Source of the DNA: DATFKA01 sp042095835
GTDB lineage: Bacteria > Bacteroidota > Bacteroidia > Chitinophagales > Saprospiraceae
Assembly: GCA_042095835.1 (NCBI GenBank)
Contig: JBELML010000045.1
Coordinates: 1-39,635, forward strand
Reading direction: 5' to 3'
Length of the DNA stretch: 39,635 bases
The notes under the pieces are model-generated. The model did no database searches and was not told the origin of the DNA. It saw only the letters and a program-made list of their open reading frames with translations. Of the stretch, positions 34,125 to 39,635 are shown one piece after another. Position 1 is the first letter of the stretch. Each line of letters starts with the position of its first letter. Made by a program: the position numbers and the translations under genes.

Positions 34125-34375
34125 CAGATAAAACGCATTAAAATAAAAACTTAAAAGAAAAGGTTATTACCGAAAATTAAGTGTGAAAAGGTGATAAGCG
34201 ATTTGCGGGAGGCCGCCTAGGCACTGTTCGAGTGGAACGAGTTTGGCTAGGCAAGATTTTTTTGCTTCGTTTTTGTATCGAATGACAAAAATGAAGATGC
34301 TAGAGCGGTTTTGAATTGGAGTTTCAGTAGAATTTATAAAAGATTGCAGTGTGATTTTTTGGTGCGTTTGCCCTA
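34125..34375. mobile_element. MITE-like element, copy 2 (251 bp), at the msrB stop codon
   Basis: The right terminal repeat is the exact 13-mer complement seen in copy 1. The left end (cagataaaacgca) has drifted, with 9 of 13 matching. The perfect 9-bp duplication aaaaataat lies at 34116-34124 and 34376-34384. It includes the msrB TAA (34121-34123). It carries the family's interior blocks plus about 19 extra bases near the left third. It has no coding capacity. Orientation is the same as copy 1. Confidence 0.85.
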
Positions 34376-34475
34376 AAAAATAATTTATCCTATCTGTCCT
34401 TTGGGGATAATTTCTTACTTTAATCGCGTTAAGGAGCACCAAAACGGATTTAAGCCTAGGTAAAGAAACATTATT

Positions 34476-36470
34476 ATGCCCACAAGGATACTCGCTGTAG
34501 ATGATGAGCCAGACTTCGAGCGCTTACTCCTACAGCGATTCAGGAGAAAAATCAAATCAGGGGAATTCGAGTTTGTCTTTGCTACCAATGGTAGTGAAGC
34601 CATCACGAAGCTGCAAAATGATCCAGACATACAGATGGTTTTGACAGACATCAATATGCCTGAAATGGATGGACTCACCTTACTTGGGCGTATTAAAGAA
34701 CTCCGACCTCTACTCAAGACCGTCATTATTTCTGCCTATAGTGATATGTCCAATATTCGGAAAGCCATGAATTTGGGGGCCTTCGACTTTGTTACTAAAC
34801 CTATAGATTTCCCAGATTTAGATGTGACTATTCTGAAGACCCTCCAAGAAGTAAGTTTGATTGAGAAAGGCCTGAAAGCAGAGGAACTAGAAATAGACAA
34901 CCAGCAGCTACAGCAGGTAGACCAACTCCGTACGCGCTTTTTTACCAATATCTCCCATGAGTTTCGTACTCCACTCACCGTGATCAATGGTATGGCTGAG
35001 CAAATCGAGGAAGATCCCGAACGCTGGTTACTCAAGGGCATAAAGATGATCCGCCGCAATGCAGAGGGCTTGCTAGATTTGGTGAATCAAATCTTAGACC
35101 TACGCAAGCTACAGGCAGGTAAGCTTCAACTCCATTTTCAGCGAGCCGATGTGATTTCATATACGCATTATATTTTGGAAGCTTTTCGCTTTTGGGCCGA
35201 AGCTCAAGATGTGGAACTAAAGTTGGAAACTACCTCAGCAGCTATTGAAATGGATTTTGATCCAGAAAAACTGCTGCGTATTTTACAAAACCTCATCTCT
35301 AATGCCCTGAAATTTACCGATGCAGGTGGCCAAGTCACTTTGGCTATTCAGGCTTCGGAGCCGAATGTTAGTTTTCTTGTACAAGATACCGGAAAGGGGA
35401 TCGCCCCAGAACATCTAGCCACCATCTTTGATCGCTTTTTCCAATCCCAGGAGGCGCAAGAAGATATCCAAGCTCAAGAAGGTACAGGTATAGGTTTGGC
35501 TCTAGTCAACGAACTGGTTAAAGTTTGGGATGGTCAAATAGAGGTGCAAAGCAAGGTAGGAGAGGGCACTAGTTTTCGCATTCAGCTACCTCGCTTGCAA
35601 GTGACGCCATCCGCTAGTTCAGCTAAAGAGCTGCCCAAAGTATATCCTTTTAGCACTAGTCCTGGCGCTGTCATGGAGCCGGTAGACAAGGTCGACTATA
35701 CCGATGATCTACCACAGCTGCTAATTGTAGAAGATAACAAAGACATCCTCACCTACCTAAGTAGCTGCCTCGAGGGACAATACAATCTGAGAATAGCGAC
35801 CGATGGTTTGGAAGGAGTTACTCAGGCTTTGGAAAATATTCCAGATTTGATCCTTAGCGATGTTTCTATGCCCAATTTAAGTGGCTTTGAATTGTGCGAA
35901 CAGTTGAAAAACAATCCCATCACCAGCCACATACCCATCGTCTTATTGACTGCCAAATCGGATCAGGTGTCTAAAAACCAGGGTCTAGCTAAAGGTGCCG
36001 ACGCCTACCTAGCGAAACCCTTTAATAAAAAAGAGTTGCTGATCCGACTAGAAAAGCTGCTAGAACTTCGGGCTACCTTACAGACTCGCTATCAAGATCC
36101 AGATACGCTTACTCAAGACGCTACACCGGCTATCCAGGTGGAGGATGAGTTCATACTGGAACTTCATCAAGAAATTGGCAATAATCTTGACGATGAGCAT
36201 TTTGGAATCCAGGAGCTTTGCAAAGCCATCGGCATGAGTAGAGCCCAGCTGCACCGCAAGCTGAAAGCCTTGACGGGCCTATCTGCCTCTCATTTTATTC
36301 GAAACTTTCGATTACACCAGGCCAAGGGCCTCCTCTTTTCAACCGACCTCAATATCTCTCAGATTGCTTTCGAGGTAGGTTTCAAAGATCCTAAATATTT
36401 CTCCAGAACCTTCTCAGAATACTACGGCGAGTCGCCTCAAAAGATGAGAAGTGGAGGTATGCAACAATAG
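34476..36470 (+). CDS. Soluble hybrid regulator: REC-HisKA-HATPase-REC-AraC
   Basis: This encodes 664 residues with no signal peptide, membrane helix or separate sensor domain. The order is REC1 (about 4-125; Asp58 in MVLTDINMPEMDG), a helical linker, and HisKA with His161 (ISHEFRTPLT). HATPase_c follows (about 255-375; N box NLISNALKFTD, DTGKGIAPEH, GTGIGLALV). REC2 is at about 412-530 (Asp462 in LILSDVSMPNLSGF). An AraC-type DNA-binding domain ends the protein (about 560-660; LCKAIGMSRAQLHRKLKALT, IAFEVGFKDPKYFSRTF). Input probably comes by phosphoryl transfer to REC1 from another kinase. A membrane kinase gene lies 540 bases downstream across the gap. Confidence 0.9.
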   Translation: MPTRILAVDDEPDFERLLLQRFRRKIKSGEFEFVFATNGSEAITKLQNDPDIQMVLTDINMPEMDGLTLLGRIKELRPLLKTVIISAYSDMSNIRKAMNLGAFDFVTKPIDFPDLDVTILKTLQEVSLIEKGLKAEELEIDNQQLQQVDQLRTRFFTNISHEFRTPLTVINGMAEQIEEDPERWLLKGIKMIRRNAEGLLDLVNQILDLRKLQAGKLQLHFQRADVISYTHYILEAFRFWAEAQDVELKLETTSAAIEMDFDPEKLLRILQNLISNALKFTDAGGQVTLAIQASEPNVSFLVQDTGKGIAPEHLATIFDRFFQSQEAQEDIQAQEGTGIGLALVNELVKVWDGQIEVQSKVGEGTSFRIQLPRLQVTPSASSAKELPKVYPFSTSPGAVMEPVDKVDYTDDLPQLLIVEDNKDILTYLSSCLEGQYNLRIATDGLEGVTQALENIPDLILSDVSMPNLSGFELCEQLKNNPITSHIPIVLLTAKSDQVSKNQGLAKGADAYLAKPFNKKELLIRLEKLLELRATLQTRYQDPDTLTQDATPAIQVEDEFILELHQEIGNNLDDEHFGIQELCKAIGMSRAQLHRKLKALTGLSASHFIRNFRLHQAKGLLFSTDLNISQIAFEVGFKDPKYFSRTFSEYYGESPQKMRSGGMQQ

Positions 36471-36583
36471 TACACCCATTTGCAACAATGAGTGGAACCT
36501 TCCTTTGATTTATTCCTCACCTTTGTAATGTACTTAGTAACAAACAGGGACTTTTTAAAACTTAACCCCTTGTTTAGAAAGGA

Positions 36584-36624
36584 GTTGCCCGATTCTGAAG
36601 GGCGGAGTCGGCAACCTTTTTTTT
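36584..36624 (+). terminator. Probable terminator of the hybrid regulator gene
   Basis: gttgcc (36584-36589) and ggcaac (36610-36615) close a stem that continues imperfectly through cgattc/gagtcg. It is followed by T8 (36617-36624). It is 114 bases after the stop codon of the regulator. Confidence 0.6.
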
Positions 36625-36651
36625 ACGCAAGACATATAATTAAGATGACAG

Positions 36652-36751
36652 NNNNNNNNNNNNNNNNNNNNNNNNNNNNNNNNNNNNNNNNNNNNNNNNN
36701 NNNNNNNNNNNNNNNNNNNNNNNNNNNNNNNNNNNNNNNNNNNNNNNNNNN
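36652..36751. other. Assembly gap of 100 N
   Basis: Exactly 100 ambiguous bases, the conventional placeholder for a gap of unknown size. Any open frame running across it is not evidence of a gene. The sequence directly after the gap is a tandem repeat, which probably caused the break. Confidence 0.98.
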
Positions 36752-36791
36752 TTTAATTTCCCTTTATTTAATTTCCCTTTATTTAATTTCA
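36752..36791. repeat. 15-bp tandem repeat at the gap edge
   Basis: The unit tttaatttcccttta is present 2.7 times and runs straight into the N gap. Its true copy number is hidden by the gap. Confidence 0.85.
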
Positions 36792-36894
36792 GGACACTGA
36801 AAACCAACTTTAAAGGCCCCTACGGGGGCAAAAATAAATTTCCTTTTTGATAGTTTTTATGACACTACTCTAAGATTACAGACTAGATGTTGAA

Positions 36895-36920
36895 ATGAGG
36901 ACCAACGGTCCTCATTTTTT
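36895..36920 (+). terminator. Perfect 9-bp hairpin with U-tract
   Basis: atgaggacc (36895-36903) pairs perfectly with ggtcctcat (36907-36915), loop aac, followed by T5-T6. This is a good plus-strand terminator, yet no gene is visible between it and the gap, so the transcript it ends may start inside the missing sequence. Confidence 0.75.
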
Positions 36921-36999
36921 ATATTGCACTACCTAAAACTCCCTAATAATACAAGCCACAATCAGGCATCCCAAAGTTCAATAGATAAATACCGTTTGT

Positions 37000-37007
37000 T
37001 ATATTTG
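37000..37007 (+). promoter_or_regulatory. -7 box just before the histidine kinase start
   Basis: tatatttg is an exact TAnnTTTG match and ends six bases before the ATG at 37014. With the usual spacing the transcript would start at or next to the ATG, so a leaderless message is likely. The -33 element is weak. Confidence 0.5.
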
Positions 37008-37013
37008 TAGGAA

Positions 37014-38678
37014 ATGGGAAAACTAGGAATTAAAAAGCTATTCATCATAATCCTGTCGGTCTCACTTGGATTTTTAAGTTGGGGGCAGGCCACTTCTATT
37101 CAAAAGATGGAAGGGGATTTGCGCTGGAAGGCTGGTAAGGAAAAAATTGACCTGCTCGAAGATCTCAGTTTAGCCTATAAAAAGGTAGATCCCTCCATAG
37201 GTTTAGCTTATGCTGAGGAAGCCCTTAAATTGAGTAAAAAGATAGGGGATAGTGACCGTGAATTATCTGTAAATATCCTGATTGCAGAGCACCTGTTTCT
37301 GAATGGAAGAAAAAATAAGGCTATCCGAACCGCCAACTCCTGTTTAGCCACTTGTAGAAGTCGAGGAGATATCCTTTCTGAAATGCGTGTCCTCTCCTTA
37401 CTGGTTAGCATTTATAGTGTAGATGAGCGGGATCAAAAAAAGTTAGCTGATGCTGAAAAAGCCTACCAAAAGGCCAGATCAGTGCGCGATTTATCTATCC
37501 GAAATCGACAACTGCGCAGCTCAGAAGCCAACCGCAGAGCACTCGCAGAGGAGAACCTTGAAATAGGCGAAGCTTTGGATAAGAGTATAGAGGACTTGCT
37601 ACGCCTCCAAGTAGATTCGGCGATCCTTGCTGAACAAAAAGCGCGATTAGCTCAGGAAACCGCAGAACTGAAATTTGAAACAGAGCGCCTAGAAAAAGAA
37701 GCGCTTGAAGAAAAGGTGGTCCGCATAGAGTCCGAAAGAGCCTTGGAAGCGTCTAAAAATCGAAATAGAACACTGCTACTCATTATTACTTTATTGGCTG
37801 CATTGGTTTCTATCGCCTTATTGTTGGTTTTATACCAAAGGCAAAAAAGAAAGCGCTTGGAGGAAAGGAGTATGCTCCAAAAACAATTACAAATCAAGGA
37901 TAAAATGGCTTCCCTTGGTCAAGTGACCGCGGGCATAGCACATGAAATCAAAAACCCACTCAACTTTGTAAATAACTTTGCTGAAGGTTCTACCTTCCTC
38001 TTACAGGATTTAGAAGAGACGGTAGACGAGGTGAAACCCCAAATTGCTGCCGTAGATTACGAAGAAATGGCCGAGCTTACCTCAGAACTGAAACTCAATG
38101 CCAAAGATATTCTACAGCATGGCAAAAGAGCGGATCAGATTGTCAATAGCATGCTGAACCATGCCAGAGGCGATGCTGGTAGCCCCCAAAGTACCGATCT
38201 GAATCAATTGCTCGAGGAAAGCCTCAATTTGGCAACTCTAGCATTTAAAGGCAATCATCCAGATTTCAATTTTAAGATTGAAAAAAAACTGATAGATACG
38301 CTGCCTAATGTTGCCGTGATTCCACAGGAGGTTGGTAGAGTTCTGCTCAATATTTTCAATAATGCCTGCGATGCACTATACGAAAAGCAGCTGCAATTGG
38401 GAGGTGCCTTCGAGGCTGTTTTAGATGTGCAATCCTCTTTTGATAAAAAATATGCGACTTTGACCATCAAAGATAATGGCCCTGGTATACCTGCCAAAGT
38501 AAAAGAAAAGGTGTTCAATCCTTTTTTTACGACCAAAGCTACAGGCAATGGTAATACCGGTTTAGGGCTATCGATGTCTTACGATATCATCGTCCAAGGG
38601 CATGAAGGAGAATTGACAATGGAAAGTGAAGAAGGTCAGTATACCTTGTTCAAGGTTCAGTTGCCGATTGGAAAGTAA
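37014..38678 (+). CDS. Membrane sensor histidine kinase with periplasmic TPR-like sensor
   Basis: This encodes 554 residues. A signal peptide (to FLSWGQA) is followed by a periplasmic helical region resembling two to three TPRs (about 38-150; LGLAYAEEAL-like repeats), then a long charged coiled coil (about 165-248). One membrane helix (about 254-274, LLLIITLLAALVSIALLLVL) leads to HisKA with His310 (GIAHEIKNPLNFVNNFAEGS). HATPase_c follows, with N box NIFNNACDALYEKQ, DNGPGIPAK and TGLGLSMSYDI. There is no fused receiver, so a separate response regulator is needed. The soluble hybrid regulator upstream, whose N-terminal receiver lacks a visible donor, is a candidate partner. That pairing is inference. 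Confidence 0.92.
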   Translation: MGKLGIKKLFIIILSVSLGFLSWGQATSIQKMEGDLRWKAGKEKIDLLEDLSLAYKKVDPSIGLAYAEEALKLSKKIGDSDRELSVNILIAEHLFLNGRKNKAIRTANSCLATCRSRGDILSEMRVLSLLVSIYSVDERDQKKLADAEKAYQKARSVRDLSIRNRQLRSSEANRRALAEENLEIGEALDKSIEDLLRLQVDSAILAEQKARLAQETAELKFETERLEKEALEEKVVRIESERALEASKNRNRTLLLIITLLAALVSIALLLVLYQRQKRKRLEERSMLQKQLQIKDKMASLGQVTAGIAHEIKNPLNFVNNFAEGSTFLLQDLEETVDEVKPQIAAVDYEEMAELTSELKLNAKDILQHGKRADQIVNSMLNHARGDAGSPQSTDLNQLLEESLNLATLAFKGNHPDFNFKIEKKLIDTLPNVAVIPQEVGRVLLNIFNNACDALYEKQLQLGGAFEAVLDVQSSFDKKYATLTIKDNGPGIPAKVKEKVFNPFFTTKATGNGNTGLGLSMSYDIIVQGHEGELTMESEEGQYTLFKVQLPIGK

Positions 38679-38699
38679 AGTCGCTAGAATGTTTGCGAT

Positions 38700-39398
38700 T
38701 TATTTCTCGGTCTCTTTCAACTTGCGGGCAATCTTTTGATCGTTATTACTTTCATAGACCGTGTATTGCTCATATTTTGCTTTATCTATTTCTGCCCAGA
38801 TATCTTTACCGATATTGCATAAGACAATCATCTCCTGATAAAGATGGTTACCTTTTTCGATTCGCCGCTCCACTGAAATATCCCGATCTGCGACTTTATC
38901 CTGCTGAATATTTAGGGCTTTTTCAAAAGTAGAAGAGGCATCATTGATCCGCTTCAAAACTTGCTCATTAATGCCAACATCGGCCAAGAAATCAATTTGC
39001 TGACGAGTGACCCTGACGACTCTACGGCCACAGAACAAGAGCTGAGCATCCGTCATGTCGCCGAGTTTAGCAGTACCAAATTTGCGATAGCGACCTGAGC
39101 GGTTACTATATTTCATGGCGACTCGCGTCATCAAAGACCGGATAGCTGTTTTCAAATCTTCCGAAGCCTTATACTTCTTGTCGGTAGCAATCATTTGATC
39201 GCCTACCAACTCATCATCATCTGGCAAACCTCTGAATTGATCACACATCGATTTGAATTTCTTGAGGCGGTCAAGTCCATAGCCATACTGCTCGAATTGC
39301 TTGAGGTCTCGATGGGCAAACTTGATCCGCTCCATACACTGAATGTACAAATCCGCATCCGGGAAATTGTATTGTCGATGAACAGATTGTTTTTTCAT
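38700..39398 (-). CDS. Cytoplasmic helical protein of unknown function
   Basis: This encodes 232 residues with no signal peptide or membrane helix. It is mostly alpha-helical and charged (IKFAHRDLKQFEQYGYGLDR near residues 26-45, then LKTAIRSLMTRVAMKYSNRS). It contains three Cys and an R-rich central loop (CGRRVVRVTRQQIDFLADVG). The ending (ARKLKETEK) is basic. No family is recognised. A good -7 box stands 26 bases before the start. It is convergent with the histidine kinase gene (21 bases between stops). Confidence 0.7.
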   Translation of the reverse strand: MKKQSVHRQYNFPDADLYIQCMERIKFAHRDLKQFEQYGYGLDRLKKFKSMCDQFRGLPDDDELVGDQMIATDKKYKASEDLKTAIRSLMTRVAMKYSNRSGRYRKFGTAKLGDMTDAQLLFCGRRVVRVTRQQIDFLADVGINEQVLKRINDASSTFEKALNIQQDKVADRDISVERRIEKGNHLYQEMIVLCNIGKDIWAEIDKAKYEQYTVYESNNDQKIARKLKETEK

Positions 39399-39423
39399 AG
39401 TGATCTGATTTTCAGTTAGGTAA

Positions 39424-39431
39424 CAAAAATA
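39424..39431 (-). promoter_or_regulatory. Candidate -7 box for the gene at 38700-39398
   Basis: Read on the minus strand this is tatttttg, an exact TAnnTTTG match, with a ttg 17 bases upstream (39449-39451) as a weak -33. The ATG at 39398 is 25 bases downstream. Confidence 0.45.
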
Positions 39432-39576
39432 AGAGAAATTTTTAAAAACAATATATTTTTTAGGAGAAAAATATTGGTTTATATTGTTTATCTATTTTAC
39501 TCATTCGTAAATTTCTTTATAATGATTTATAGCTCAAGTTTTCAGCGTCAACTTTAGCAATAGATGATTAGTAGTC

Positions 39577-39635
39577 TAGTGCAAATGCATTAAAATAAAA
39601 ACTGAAAAAGAAATGCTTATTTCTCGAAATTAAGT
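39577..39635. mobile_element. MITE-like element, copy 3, cut by the window end
   Basis: tagtgcaaatgca matches 11 of 13 bases of the family terminal repeat, and the next 45 bases follow copies 1 and 2 (cattaaaataaaaact, gaaatgcttatt, ctcgaaatt). The right end lies outside the window. The 150 bases before it, up to the gene at 39398, are AT-rich and show only the promoter noted above. Confidence 0.8.

Noticed and set aside
36492..36800. 102-codon open frame on the plus strand
   Set aside because: It runs through the 100-N gap and through a terminator hairpin; the frame is an artefact of undefined bases.

Overview
The window looks like a draft-assembly contig piece (it contains a 100-N gap) from a Bacteroidota genome, probably a Saprospiria/Lewinella-like marine or activated-sludge organism. 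That placement is inference. It rests on type IX secretion C-terminal sorting domains with the YPNP/FPNP signature on two secreted proteins, Bacteroidota-type TAnnTTTG -7 boxes, DUF2490 and DUF4230-type envelope proteins, an RHS tip of the Bacteroidota type, and roughly 40% GC. No tRNA, rRNA or CRISPR array was seen.

Layout. 1-4662 (+): small envelope proteins (a secreted protein of unknown function, three beta-barrel-like proteins including a DUF2490 protein, an SRPBCC protein and a lipoprotein). 4777-6940 (-): a secreted DUF5060/apiosidase-like glycoside hydrolase, behind a relic of a DUF1501 gene and a small helical protein. 7164-9629 (+): a secreted GH13 amylase with starch-binding-like, PKD and T9SS domains. 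9630-10430: structured repeats, a 58-codon ORF and a strong bidirectional terminator. 10430-13310 (-): an OB-fold T9SS cargo protein and aerobic GlpD. 13548-18122 (-): a three-LysM protein, a LuxR-type response regulator and a membrane-anchored DUF4230-like protein. 18345-25540 (+): folP, an overlapping membrane protein with a SPOR-like tail, and a giant TamB. 25678-28705 (+): two adjacent genes that together rebuild the VioB/RebD-type enzyme layout. 28825-30117 (+): an orphan RHS tip with an alpha/beta-hydrolase-like toxin domain and a three-helix membrane protein as candidate immunity. 30582-34123: beta-barrel protein (-), then rimO, a four-helix membrane protein and lipoprotein MsrB (+). 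34476-38678 (+): a soluble REC-HisKA-HATPase-REC-AraC hybrid regulator, the assembly gap, and a membrane histidine kinase. 38700-39398 (-): a protein of unknown function.

Two dispersed repeat families lie between the genes. The first is a 234-251 bp MITE-like element with 13-bp terminal inverted repeats and perfect 9-bp target duplications: 15789-16022, 34125-34375, and a third copy cut by the window end at 39577. The second is a 160-220 bp foldback element with a conserved core and a hairpin that covaries between copies (1570-1733, 11481-11641, 33271-33491).

The most promising uncharacterised system is the split VioB-like pair at 25678-28705. It has no amino-acid oxidase or other known pigment gene beside it. 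Next come the RHS tip/immunity pair and the small-ORF transcription unit at 9973-10405.
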